From: Achromobacter spanius
GTDB lineage: Bacteria; Pseudomonadota; Gammaproteobacteria; Burkholderiales; Burkholderiaceae_B
Assembly: GCF_029637605.1 (NCBI RefSeq)
Contig: NZ_CP121261.1
Span: 4,216,001 to 4,280,000, forward strand
Reading direction: 5' to 3'
DNA length: 64,000 nt
Made by a program: the position numbers and the translations under genes. Shown in pieces: positions 17,594-26,484 of the stretch (within the stretch, counting starts at the first letter, position 1; the number at the start of each line of letters is the position of its first letter). The notes under the pieces are model-generated. The model did not search any database and was not told where the DNA came from. It saw nothing but the letters and a program-made list of their open reading frames with translations.

Positions 17594-18371
17594 TAGATCG
17601 CAGCTATTGTGGAAGCACCGCAGGCTTCTTTGGGCGACCACGCTGACCGATGTGAAAATGCGTTTTTCCGGGACCATCCTGGGGCGTCTGTGGACGCTGT
17701 TGTACCCGCTGATGTTTCTCGGCTTGTACGCGGTCGTCTATACGATGATCTTCAAGATCAAGCTCGGCAACTATTCCACGTTTGAATATGTGCTGCTTAT
17801 CTTTAGCGGGCTCATTCCATTCCTGGGCTTCTCCGAAGCGCTGGGTGGCGGGGTGGGTTGCGTGCTTGGTAATAAGGGGCTGGTCAAGAACACGCTATTT
17901 CCCATCGAGCTGATTCCCGTCAAGGCCGTGCTCGCCAGTTCGGTCACGATGCTGGTCGGGCTGGCATTGCTGCTGATCTTCCTTTGGGCCAATGGCATCG
18001 TGCATGCGACCCAGTTTATGCTGCCGGTCATCATCGTGCTTCAGCTGATATTCACAATCGGCCTGATCTGGCTGCTTTCGGCCATGAACGTGTTTATTCC
18101 AGACATCGCGCAAACCGTGTCGATCATGACGCTATTTCTGATGCTGGTTTCGCCGATCGCCTATACGCATGAAATGATACCGCCGGCACTGGTGCCCTTC
18201 ATGTATCCCAATCCGCTGTATTACCTCATCATGCTTTACCGCGACGTGGCTTTCATTGGCGTGATTCCCACCTCCATGTTGATCACGTTCACGTGCATCG
18301 CTGGTGGTTTCTTTATGTTGGGCGGTTACGTGTTCTCTCGTCTGAAGCCTTTGTTCGCCGACTATGTCTGA
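17586..18371 (+). CDS. wzm: O-antigen ABC transporter permease
   Basis: A 261-residue ABC-2-type permease with about six transmembrane helices (YPLMFLGLYAVVYTMIF, EYVLLIFSGLIPFLGF, VLASSVTMLVGLALLLIFLW and others). The short cytoplasmic start LWATTLTDVKMRFSGTILGRLWTLLYP is typical of Wzm/TagG-family polysaccharide exporters. It moves undecaprenyl-linked polymer across the inner membrane, paired with the Wzt-like ATPase it overlaps by eight bases. The ATG at 17586 is preferred to the longer frame, whose extension lies inside wlbD and lacks hydrophobic character. Confidence 0.93.
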   Translation: MFDRSQLLWKHRRLLWATTLTDVKMRFSGTILGRLWTLLYPLMFLGLYAVVYTMIFKIKLGNYSTFEYVLLIFSGLIPFLGFSEALGGGVGCVLGNKGLVKNTLFPIELIPVKAVLASSVTMLVGLALLLIFLWANGIVHATQFMLPVIIVLQLIFTIGLIWLLSAMNVFIPDIAQTVSIMTLFLMLVSPIAYTHEMIPPALVPFMYPNPLYYLIMLYRDVAFIGVIPTSMLITFTCIAGGFFMLGGYVFSRLKPLFADYV

Positions 18372-20154
18372 CCCGATTATCGAGATATCAGATCTCTCAA
18401 AGATGTTCCGAATGTTCCGGTCGCCGCGCTTCCGGATGATGGAAACCTTGGGTCTGCCCGTTCCCTCGAACAGCTACGAAGAGTTCTGGGCGCTGCGCGA
18501 CATTTCGTTTTCCATCCAGCCAGGTGAACGGATCGGGTTGATCGGTCGAAACGGCGCCGGCAAAAGTACCCTGCTCAAAATCGTCGCGGGGCTATTGCGC
18601 CCGTCTTCCGGCTACGCGCGGGTGCGAGGCGAAGTCCAGGCGCTGATGGAATTGGGGACTGGCTTTCACCCCGAATTCACAGGCCGCGCCAACGTCATCT
18701 CGTCGTTGGCCTACCAGGGCGTGACCGGCAGGGAAGCCAAGCGCCTGCTGGACAGCGTCATCGACTTTTCGGAACTCGATGAGTTCATGGACAAGCCGGT
18801 CAAGACGTATTCGGCCGGCATGTATTCGCGCCTTGCGTTTGCGGTCGCCACCGCCGTGCGCCCCGAGATTTTGATCATTGACGAAATTCTCGGTGCTGGC
18901 GATGCGTACTTCTCGGCGAAGTCCGCCGCACGGATGCGCGAACTGACTTCACAAGGCACCACTGTTCTCTTCGTTTCGCACGACATGTCCGCGGTGCAAA
19001 TGATCTGCGACCGCTGCATCTGGATCGAGCGCGGCCGCATGATCATGGACAGCGATCCGAACGACGTCAGCAAGCGGTATGCGGCATCAATCCGCAAGCA
19101 GGAAGAGCTGCGGCTGCGCGCGATCAACCTCAAGTTGCAGCGCGGCGACGTCAGCGAGTTGCTCACGGGCACTGACCTGGACAAGACACATATCTTGCGC
19201 TTGGTGACGTCGGCCCAACGCGCGCCGGAAAAGCCTGTGCCCGTGTATCGCGTCGACTTGCTGCATCACAACGAGACGCTGGATTCGGTTATTGTCGGTG
19301 ACGCTCGCGATGACGACCGCACCGAACGCCTGCATCTGCTGACCGCCAAGGGATTCATGGAGTGGGGTCCGCCCTCCAAGGCGTCAGATGGGCAACCCTT
19401 CCGCATGGTCGGCCGCTTCAATGGGTCTTACAATCACGCCCCGATCAGCCTGCGCCTTCCAGTCGGCATGGGCGAGGACGTGAATTTCAGCCTGAAGATT
19501 ACCCACGGCCCGGTCGATCCCGCCGAACCGTTGCTTCTGCAGATGTTTGACGGCGTGGACTACATCACGCTTGGCGCGCTGCAACACAGCGGCGCACGGG
19601 TGCTTGAAACAGTCATTCCAATGGAGGCTGCCGCAACCAGTGAAGCCGAACCGCCCAAGGAGGACGAGCAGCCGGAGCGCGATGACTTCACATATGGCAC
19701 AGGCGACGCCTGGATTGCCGATGTGGACTTCTTGGACGCCAAGGGGGTCTCACACCGACTGTTCCATTTTTCCCAACCTATGTACGTCAAGATCGGCTGG
19801 CGTGCAAAGAAGCCGCTTGATCGCTTGGTGTTCGCCGTGTGCGTTTACGGCTTAGATGGCCGTTGCGTCTCACAGGTGATTTCGCCGTTCGTCTCGACAG
19901 AAGGCAACGGTTCGCAAGGCACTGTCACGGCGGCCTTTGAGCCGTTACGCATCGGCAAGGGTGATTACCTGGTTTCGATCGGGATATTTGACGGCCTCAC
20001 CACGGAAACCAGCGGCGACGCCGTGGCGTTCGACGTCCAAGACCGCAAGTATCGCCTGCGTGTGACGCCCCCCGTCAACGCAGCACTGGAACGAGGCATC
20101 GTGGTGGACGACGCCGTATGGTCGGTCAACACTACCCGCGGGGGTCAAAAATGA
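18364..20154 (+). CDS. wzt: O-antigen ABC transporter ATPase with two C-terminal beta domains
   Basis: At 596 residues this is clearly longer than common Wzt proteins (about 400-430). Residues 1-250 are the ATPase: Walker A GRNGAGKS, signature YSAGM, Walker B ILIIDEILGAGD, switch SHDMSAV. Residues about 440-590 resemble the Wzt C-terminal carbohydrate-binding beta-sandwich (FGT-like GDAWIADVDFLDAKG, then DYLVSIGIFDG). Between them, residues 309-405 form a separate beta-rich module with GSYNHAP at 354-360; the same module occurs in the exported protein at 24098-26398. In characterised systems the C-terminal domain recognises a modified chain end. Overlaps the methyltransferase gene as ATGA. 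Confidence 0.93.
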   Translation: MSDPIIEISDLSKMFRMFRSPRFRMMETLGLPVPSNSYEEFWALRDISFSIQPGERIGLIGRNGAGKSTLLKIVAGLLRPSSGYARVRGEVQALMELGTGFHPEFTGRANVISSLAYQGVTGREAKRLLDSVIDFSELDEFMDKPVKTYSAGMYSRLAFAVATAVRPEILIIDEILGAGDAYFSAKSAARMRELTSQGTTVLFVSHDMSAVQMICDRCIWIERGRMIMDSDPNDVSKRYAASIRKQEELRLRAINLKLQRGDVSELLTGTDLDKTHILRLVTSAQRAPEKPVPVYRVDLLHHNETLDSVIVGDARDDDRTERLHLLTAKGFMEWGPPSKASDGQPFRMVGRFNGSYNHAPISLRLPVGMGEDVNFSLKITHGPVDPAEPLLLQMFDGVDYITLGALQHSGARVLETVIPMEAAATSEAEPPKEDEQPERDDFTYGTGDAWIADVDFLDAKGVSHRLFHFSQPMYVKIGWRAKKPLDRLVFAVCVYGLDGRCVSQVISPFVSTEGNGSQGTVTAAFEPLRIGKGDYLVSIGIFDGLTTETSGDAVAFDVQDRKYRLRVTPPVNAALERGIVVDDAVWSVNTTRGGQK

Positions 20155-21509
20155 GTTCGAACTACTACGACCAGGCCACCCTCTGGAATGCCGCGCCCAG
20201 CGCCGCGCAGGTCGACGTCGCGCAAGCGCTTAAGGCCCGTATCCCAGAGGATGTGCGCACTATCCTGGATGCAGGCTGTGGTAGTGGCATCGTCACCAAC
20301 GCCCTGGTGGATCAATGGGATGTGATGGGATGCGACATCAGCCAGACCGCTTTGGCCCAGGTCAATGCACCGACCGTGCTTGCCGATCTGACTGACCTGC
20401 CCTTTGAAGATCAGAAATTCGACTTAGTCCTGTCCAGCGATGTCATCGAGCATATTCCGGACAGCGTGTATCGCGCGGCAATTAAGGAAATCGCACGGGT
20501 TGCCAGCAAATACATCCTGATCGCAGTGCCGTATCAGGAAATTCTCGAGGCGTCTACAGTACAGTGCCCGAAGTGCCGCTGCCGGTTTCACGCCCATTAT
20601 CATCAGCGATCCTACTCGGCGACGAATTTCGAGGATCTGTTTCCGCCGGAATTCGAGGTGGTGTCGACCAGCCTGGCCGGAGAACGCTGGCCGTTCAGTA
20701 ACGTCACGCTGTCACAAACCGGCCTGGAGCTGGCCGACCTGGACTACGAGTTTCCCTCTGCAATTTGCCCCGATTGCGGCACGCAACGTGAAGCACGCCT
20801 TCCTTCGCAGCAGGCAGCCATTCTGGAAAAACAGTTGCTCGCCCTGCAATACCTGCGTTACGAGCACGGATTGGAAACCGCACCCACGCCATCCGAATTG
20901 CTTGTGCTGCTCAAGCGCAGGGAAACCCCACCCGCGATGCCCCAGCGCATCAATGAGCCTGAGTTTTCGGGAGAATTTGCGGTAACTTCGCCTATTGTTC
21001 TGGATCAGTGCAGCCGTTTGGGACACTTGGTTAACTATCCGAGCCGGCCCTATCTCGTGCCTGATGGAGATGAATTCGAAGTCTTAATGATGCCACGCCT
21101 GCCGTATCAGATCTTTGCAACAGCAACGCAGCAAGACGCGCCGGAACTGGCCGTTTACGACGCGGTGAAGGAGCGATATCAATCTGTCCCCGTCAAGCGC
21201 GAGAAAAACGACGAATGGCGCTTTACTTGCCCGGAGGTCTGCCCTGGCACCGTTGGTTACCGAATCCGAATTCCCAAAGCAGCGGGCTTCGGGACATTGC
21301 GAGTAGTATGGTCAGAAGCCCTGAATTGGGCTCAGTGCTTTAATCGCGCTTTTGAGTTCAGCGCTGCGGTTTCAAATTTGCAGAACCAGCTTGAAGCAGA
21401 GCGCGCGGAACACGCTAAACAGTTGAATGCCATCAATGCACTGGCTAACGATATTGAGGCGCGACGCGCTTCGTTGGAAAGCCAGTTGAATCAGCGATCA
21501 GAATCATAA
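20151..21509 (+). CDS. SAM-dependent methyltransferase with zinc-type Cys pairs and C-terminal coiled coil
   Basis: A 452-residue protein. Residues 35-130 are a class I methyltransferase: LDAGCGSGIVT (motif I), MGCDIS, and LVLSSDVIEHIP. Two Cys pairs (139/142 and 206/209) suggest a zinc-binding insertion. Residues 275-400 are beta-rich with no family I recognise. Residues about 404-448 (from VSNLQNQLEAERAEHAKQ on) form a heptad-like coiled coil. The gene directly follows wzt with an ATGA overlap. In O9a-type systems chain length is set by a terminating methyltransferase with a coiled coil, recognised by Wzt; by analogy this could cap the chain. The methylated position is unknown. Confidence 0.75.
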   Translation: MSSNYYDQATLWNAAPSAAQVDVAQALKARIPEDVRTILDAGCGSGIVTNALVDQWDVMGCDISQTALAQVNAPTVLADLTDLPFEDQKFDLVLSSDVIEHIPDSVYRAAIKEIARVASKYILIAVPYQEILEASTVQCPKCRCRFHAHYHQRSYSATNFEDLFPPEFEVVSTSLAGERWPFSNVTLSQTGLELADLDYEFPSAICPDCGTQREARLPSQQAAILEKQLLALQYLRYEHGLETAPTPSELLVLLKRRETPPAMPQRINEPEFSGEFAVTSPIVLDQCSRLGHLVNYPSRPYLVPDGDEFEVLMMPRLPYQIFATATQQDAPELAVYDAVKERYQSVPVKREKNDEWRFTCPEVCPGTVGYRIRIPKAAGFGTLRVVWSEALNWAQCFNRAFEFSAAVSNLQNQLEAERAEHAKQLNAINALANDIEARRASLESQLNQRSES

Positions 21510-21540
21510 AAGAATCTTTCTGATCCGTATCATTGAATGA

Positions 21541-21568
21541 GTAGGGCCTTGTCAAGACAAGGCCCTAC
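21541..21568. terminator. Perfect 28-base palindrome, possible terminator or attenuator
   Basis: GTAGGGCCTTGTC and GACAAGGCCCTAC pair perfectly over 13 bases around a 2-base loop (4 once the closing pair opens). It lies in the 100-base gap between the methyltransferase and the next glycosyltransferase. There is no T-tract on either side, so termination would be factor-dependent or partial; it may instead protect the upstream mRNA. Confidence 0.5.
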
Positions 21569-21610
21569 GCGCGCACCTTACACGCATAGTTATATCGGGT
21601 GTCATCGAGC

Positions 21611-22630
21611 ATGAAGATTTTCCACGGGCCAAACAATATTGCTGGCGCTGCCGGGGTGCTTGCCAAGGCCCAGCGCACACTCGGCTACGATGCTGAAGCA
21701 GTTTGCTACAGCACCGGCACCTATGGATATCCGGCCGACAGATACTTGAAGCGGACGATGGCTGACCGCGTGTCTTCGACGATTAAGGAGAGCCTAACAC
21801 ACGACGTGTTTCATTTCTATTTCGGCCAGTCGTTAACGGGTGGAAGTCTATATGACGTGCCTTGGCTGAAGCGCATGGGAAAAAGAGTCTTCTTCTATTT
21901 TTGCGGATGTGACCTGCGCGACGCCAAGGCGGTTATCGCCCGGCATGAATACAGCGCTTGTAAAACGTGTTGGCCCGCTGCTTGCAGCGCCAATCGCTTG
22001 AAGGCGGTCGAGACCGCGAGCAACTGTGATGGCATTTTTGTTAGCACACCGGACTTGCTGGAATTCGTAGAGGACGCCATTTGGTTGCCGCAACCGCTGA
22101 ACTTCGAACAGTTCGACGCCCTACGCCAGTCGTTGCAAGCTAGCGCAGCCTGGAGCCAACGCGCCAAGAAGACGGTGCGCATTGCTCACGGCCCGTCGAG
22201 CCGGCTGCTCAAGGGCACGATCCATCTCGAGGAAGCCATCGCAAGTCTGCAGGCGCGTCACCTCGACGTCGAATTGGTGCTGGTCGAAAAGATGAGCCAT
22301 GTTGACGCCATGCAGGCCTGCCTGGACGCAGACATTATTGTTGATCAATTATTGATCGGCGCCTATGGACAGTTTTCCGTTGAGATGATGGCGTTGGGTA
22401 AACCGGTGGTTTGCTACATCCGCGATGATCTCCGGCCCCTGTATCCTGCAGATCTTCCCATCTTATCCGCCAATCCACGCACCATCGAGCAAGTATTGGA
22501 AAGCTTGGTGAATCAACCGGAGACCTGGGCGGGAATGGGTGAAGCGGGTTTGACCTATGCCAGGAAATATCACGATTCCTTCGCTGTGGCAAAAATTGCG
22601 ATAGACGCGTACAACATTAAAAATACATAA
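21611..22630 (+). CDS. GT-B glycosyltransferase
   Basis: A 339-residue cytoplasmic glycosyltransferase. The N-terminal half begins MKIFHGPNNIAGAAGVLAKAQ, the pattern of an acceptor-binding Rossmann domain; the C-terminal half has VRIAHGPSSRLLKG, VELVLVEKMSHVDAMQACLDADIIVDQLLIGAYGQFSVEMMALGKPVVCY, which matches the donor-binding part of GT4-like enzymes (E after GQFSV). A Cys-rich stretch in the middle, CGCDLRD then CKTCWPAAC, is unusual and could bind a metal. Start: ATG at 21611; an in-frame GTG four codons earlier is possible. Sugar specificity unknown. Confidence 0.8.
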   Translation: MKIFHGPNNIAGAAGVLAKAQRTLGYDAEAVCYSTGTYGYPADRYLKRTMADRVSSTIKESLTHDVFHFYFGQSLTGGSLYDVPWLKRMGKRVFFYFCGCDLRDAKAVIARHEYSACKTCWPAACSANRLKAVETASNCDGIFVSTPDLLEFVEDAIWLPQPLNFEQFDALRQSLQASAAWSQRAKKTVRIAHGPSSRLLKGTIHLEEAIASLQARHLDVELVLVEKMSHVDAMQACLDADIIVDQLLIGAYGQFSVEMMALGKPVVCYIRDDLRPLYPADLPILSANPRTIEQVLESLVNQPETWAGMGEAGLTYARKYHDSFAVAKIAIDAYNIKNT

Positions 22631-22655
22631 TTAAATAGATCGGCAGATTATTTCC

Positions 22656-24101
22656 ATGCGAATACTAATGATGACCGATGATGTGCAAATTGACCGCCGC
22701 ATCATCCAGGAAGCAAAGTCACTGATCGCTCGTAACAATGAGGTAATCCTGTTGTCAGCTCCTGGTGAAAACCTGGCGCCGCACGAGGTTATCGAGGGAG
22801 TAAAAGTTGAACGCGTCACTTTTTCGACCAGCCGTCAGCGTTTGATCGAAGTCATCATCGTCCGCATTCACGGCCGCTTTATCGAACTCGTCAACGCGGG
22901 GTCGACCGTTGGCCAACGCTTGAGCTCCAAAGTGGCCTCACTGCCGTTCAAGGCGTTGTCGTTTCTGCGCCGCATGACGTGGCGTGCTATTCACCCCCGC
23001 CGGCCCACACCGAATTCGCCAGGCCTGACTCGCATCACCGGCCGCGCGCAGTCCATCGCCATGCACGTCACCTGGCGTTGTTTCTGGCTTGCCGCCGTGA
23101 TTTCCAATCGCTTGCTGGCGTTCACGCTTCGCGTCATCCGTCGCATTGCACGCGTGACCAGCCGAGACGCCACGCTGGTCGAGCGGGCCAAATTCTTCAA
23201 TGCAGATGTCGTCCACGCGCACGACCTACCGCAGCTGCAAGCGGGTGTAAACGCGGCGCGCGAGTTGAATGTCCCCTTGATTTATGACGCCCACGAGCTG
23301 TATCCCGAAATCTGCACACTCACGCCAGAGCAACAAAAGCGCCTGGGGCGCGTGGAAAAGAAACTGATCAAGCATTGCGACGCAGTGATCACGGTCAATC
23401 CTCATCTAGCGCAAGAATTCGCGCGGCGCTATGACATCACGGCCCCGGACGTCATTCTCAATGCCATCGATCCTTTCGATGACCTTCATGATCGGCCGCG
23501 CAACTTGTTCAGAGAAGAATTGAACATTCCCTCGGACAAGCAAATTCTGCTATTTCAGGGCTGGATGTCGCCCGACCGTGGCTTGCAAGATCTGGTGCGC
23601 GCCCTAGTCAATGTCCAGCCCGACGTGCATCTGGTCTTCATGGGTTACGGTGATCTCGTCAAAGACCTGACCAAAATCGCCGAAGAGGTCAACGTGCTGG
23701 ACCGGGTGCATTTTAAAAATGCCGTTCCCCAAGTCGAACTGTTGTATTGGACCGCGTCGGCCGACGCCGGCATCATTCCCTATCAACCGGTAGATTTGAA
23801 CCATTGGTTCTGCTCGCCGAATAAGCTGTTTGAATTCGTTCAGTCGCGCTTGCCCATCATCGCCAACGACCTCCCTTATTTGCGGGATGTCATCACCACG
23901 GATGGAGTCGGCCTGGTTGCAGACATGAAGTCGCTGGACGCCCTGTCGGCGGCGATCAATGCCATGTTCGACCCGGAGGTAGGCGGCGCTGCGCGCTTCA
24001 AGCCGGCCCTTGAGGCAGCACAGTACAAATATTCATGGCAGGCCCAGGAAGCCCAGCTCTTTGGCATTTACGAACGCGTACTCGGCCAAGGAAAAGCATG
24101 A
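22656..24101 (+). CDS. GT4-family glycosyltransferase with an Arg-rich membrane-associating insertion
   Basis: A 481-residue GT-B glycosyltransferase. N-terminus: MRILMMTDDVQIDRRIIQEAKSL; catalytic core: VVHAHDLPQL, IYDAHELYPE, CDAVITVNPHLAQEF, LLFQGWMSPDRGLQDL, and the donor-site run CSPNKLFEFVQSRLPIIANDLP. It is a paralogue of the protein at 31157-32392, sharing QIDRRI.QEA.SL, DAVITVNP and NKLFE. Compared with it, residues about 68-180 are an additional stretch rich in Arg and hydrophobic residues that probably lies along the membrane. Its stop overlaps the start of the exported fusion protein. Which linkage it makes cannot be read. Confidence 0.87.
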   Translation: MRILMMTDDVQIDRRIIQEAKSLIARNNEVILLSAPGENLAPHEVIEGVKVERVTFSTSRQRLIEVIIVRIHGRFIELVNAGSTVGQRLSSKVASLPFKALSFLRRMTWRAIHPRRPTPNSPGLTRITGRAQSIAMHVTWRCFWLAAVISNRLLAFTLRVIRRIARVTSRDATLVERAKFFNADVVHAHDLPQLQAGVNAARELNVPLIYDAHELYPEICTLTPEQQKRLGRVEKKLIKHCDAVITVNPHLAQEFARRYDITAPDVILNAIDPFDDLHDRPRNLFREELNIPSDKQILLFQGWMSPDRGLQDLVRALVNVQPDVHLVFMGYGDLVKDLTKIAEEVNVLDRVHFKNAVPQVELLYWTASADAGIIPYQPVDLNHWFCSPNKLFEFVQSRLPIIANDLPYLRDVITTDGVGLVADMKSLDALSAAINAMFDPEVGGAARFKPALEAAQYKYSWQAQEAQLFGIYERVLGQGKA

Positions 24102-26398
24102 TGACAACGAACGCCCACGTGCCCGGACGCCTGTTGCGAGCCGGCCGGGAAGTCCGTTGGACCAGTCTGTTGATGATCGCCGCTATCTTTTTGCTGTTTG
24201 CGTCAACCGCCCACGCTCAGCGCGCCGGTCTGTGGATGCAGCAGTTCATGGAGATGTCGCCAAACCAATGGTCGGTGTACCAACGCAAGGTCGAAATGGT
24301 GACCAAGGAAACTGGCGATGCCAGGATTCTTGATGAGTCGCCCACCCTGATCGCCATGAAGGGGCTGGACGCGCTGTTGCGCAAAGATGTCGTGCTGGCG
24401 AAAACACAAGCTGCCCTGTTGGACCAATACGCGGTCACGCGGCAGAATGCGACGTGGTTTGAATTCCGCTGGGACTATTCCACGTCCTGGCCGTACAAGC
24501 TGAAAGCCCCTTGGATATCAGGCCTGGCGCAAGGGCTGGGTTTGTCGCTCAACACCTGGCTATATCAGGCCACCAAGGAACCGCGTTATCTGAAGGCTGC
24601 CCGGAATATCGCGAAGAGCTATCTGGTTCCCATCGAGAACGGTGGATTCTTGCGCAAGGAGGCTGACGGATCGATAAATTTCGAAGAGTATCCGGTCGCC
24701 ACGCCCACGCATGTCTTGAACGGTGCCGCGCTAGCCACGCTGGCATTACAGGATTACGCGAAAGTCAGCGGCGACAACGCTTATGCCAGCACGATTAAAT
24801 CCGCCTATGCTTGGTGGAATAGCAATATTGCACGCTATCAAGTCGTGGATGCGTCCTATCCGGAAGTCGTGTCCGCCTATTCCCTGGCGCCACACCGAAA
24901 TGAATTGCTGTTTCGTCTCTTGTCGGACACGCCTTTCAATGTCCGTAAAATTTCATTCAAACCGGAAAAGGGTGATCCACTGACGCTGCAAGTGGGCCAA
25001 TCAGAAGATGCCGACCGTTCCACGGACGCCTTCCTTTGGTTTAATCCAAAATTCCAAAACTGGAGCGAACCCAAGGAAAGCTCTTTGGGAAAATACAGAA
25101 GCTTTGTTCCTAAACAAGGCGAATATAACCACGCGCCTTTTACGTTTTCAGTGACACCAGAGGCCCTGAAACAATCCGCCACCCTGGAGTTGCAAGTTGA
25201 CGACTTGCAGTCGGGCGAAGTGCTCGTTCAGTTGTATACAGGCAAGGAATATCTCCCGGTGGGAAAAATTGCGATGCAAGGCACGCAACAGACCCTCAGT
25301 TTTCCGATATCCGCGGAAGTTCTCGGCGCTTTCCAGGATGCGCAATCCGTCCCGCCGCCGGTCGAGCCTGCTTATTTCACCGACAACTACCTGTTGGTGA
25401 GCTTGCTTGGCCAGGCAGGCCATTCGCCTGTTCTGCAACGCGCGGCCCGCCGGTTCGAGAATTCGACATCGTTGACACCTGGTGTCTACGACGCAAGTCC
25501 GCGCACGCGTTGGCTGCTTGGGGAACCCATGCAATTCAAAGCACCGACCGAGCATGGCCCCGAAGCCTGGCACACGGAATACCCGAGCGTCTTGGTGGCG
25601 GATGGCCTTTGGCAGCTCTACTATTCCGCCATTGGGGAAGACAGCCGCTGGCGGATCATGCATGCAACATCCAACGACCAAGGCAAGACCTGGGGGCCGT
25701 CCGAGCAGGTTCTTGACGAGGCCCACTTGGAATTCCACGGAAGTTACGCGTTTCCATCTGTCCAATACGACAAGATGCACGAGCTATACGTCATGGTGTT
25801 CTCCGCGGACTATGACCGCGATGGCCACTACGACGCGGTCATGCTCGCCGAATCCGCCGACCTCAAGACCTGGACGCCGCCGCGACGCGTCGCCAGCGAA
25901 GGCGGTCTGGCTCCCATCCTTTGGCATGACGGCGAGTACTACCATATCGCCTATACGATCAAGGATGGGGAGTCCTTCCACGTGATGGAAATGCAGTCCC
26001 TGGATCGTCTATCATGGACCCTTCCTAAGTCCATTGCCAGTGCACGCGCCCGATTGCATTCGGGTTTCTATACCCTCGCGCGCCTGCCCAGCCGAAAGGA
26101 CTTCTTCATGATGGAACGCTTCCTAGCGCCTGGTCGGATTGAATGGAGAGTCATGTGTCGAGCAGCTGACTCGACGTTGATCGACGTTTCAAAATCGCCC
26201 TTCTACGTCTTGGGTGCAAACCCGGGAAGGTGGGACGACTATCGATATGGCATGAGCTTTTTCCGCGCTCCCGATGGCCGACTGCTGATGTTTCTGAACG
26301 GCATACCATTTGGCGCCGAACATGGCGGCAGCATGGCGATGGTCGGTGTAGACGAGAAGGCGCTTTGGAAGAACATCGACACGTCGAGCTGTCATTGA
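24098..26398 (+). CDS. Exported fusion: D-glucuronyl C5-epimerase-like domain, beta-sandwich module, beta-propeller
   Basis: A 766-residue protein with a signal peptide (LLMIAAIFLLFASTAHAQ). Residues about 60-290 resemble the C-terminal catalytic domain of D-glucuronyl C5-epimerases: FEEYPVATPTHVLNG at 195-209 followed by a helical barrel. Residues 297-390 are the same beta-sandwich module as in Wzt, with YNHAP at 343-347. Residues about 490-750 look like a five-bladed propeller of the GH43/GH32/sialidase type, with an Asp-box SNDQGKTW at 525-532 and FHGSYAFPSVQY. Polymer-level C5 epimerisation of an exported polyuronate, as AlgG does for alginate, is the natural hypothesis; substrate and activity are unproven. 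ATGA overlap with the preceding gene. Confidence 0.75.
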   Translation: MMTTNAHVPGRLLRAGREVRWTSLLMIAAIFLLFASTAHAQRAGLWMQQFMEMSPNQWSVYQRKVEMVTKETGDARILDESPTLIAMKGLDALLRKDVVLAKTQAALLDQYAVTRQNATWFEFRWDYSTSWPYKLKAPWISGLAQGLGLSLNTWLYQATKEPRYLKAARNIAKSYLVPIENGGFLRKEADGSINFEEYPVATPTHVLNGAALATLALQDYAKVSGDNAYASTIKSAYAWWNSNIARYQVVDASYPEVVSAYSLAPHRNELLFRLLSDTPFNVRKISFKPEKGDPLTLQVGQSEDADRSTDAFLWFNPKFQNWSEPKESSLGKYRSFVPKQGEYNHAPFTFSVTPEALKQSATLELQVDDLQSGEVLVQLYTGKEYLPVGKIAMQGTQQTLSFPISAEVLGAFQDAQSVPPPVEPAYFTDNYLLVSLLGQAGHSPVLQRAARRFENSTSLTPGVYDASPRTRWLLGEPMQFKAPTEHGPEAWHTEYPSVLVADGLWQLYYSAIGEDSRWRIMHATSNDQGKTWGPSEQVLDEAHLEFHGSYAFPSVQYDKMHELYVMVFSADYDRDGHYDAVMLAESADLKTWTPPRRVASEGGLAPILWHDGEYYHIAYTIKDGESFHVMEMQSLDRLSWTLPKSIASARARLHSGFYTLARLPSRKDFFMMERFLAPGRIEWRVMCRAADSTLIDVSKSPFYVLGANPGRWDDYRYGMSFFRAPDGRLLMFLNGIPFGAEHGGSMAMVGVDEKALWKNIDTSSCH

Positions 26399-26484
26399 CC
26401 CGTACCTTCTTTGACACATCGACACTGTGCCAATCCCAGTTTAATCAGCAACATATCCACAAATTTTTGTTTGGAGTTACCTAA

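Noticed and set aside
26411..26445. Promoter before the second aminotransferase (TTGACA with TTTAAT)
   Set aside because: The hexamers are 23 bases apart, too far for a normal sigma-70 promoter.
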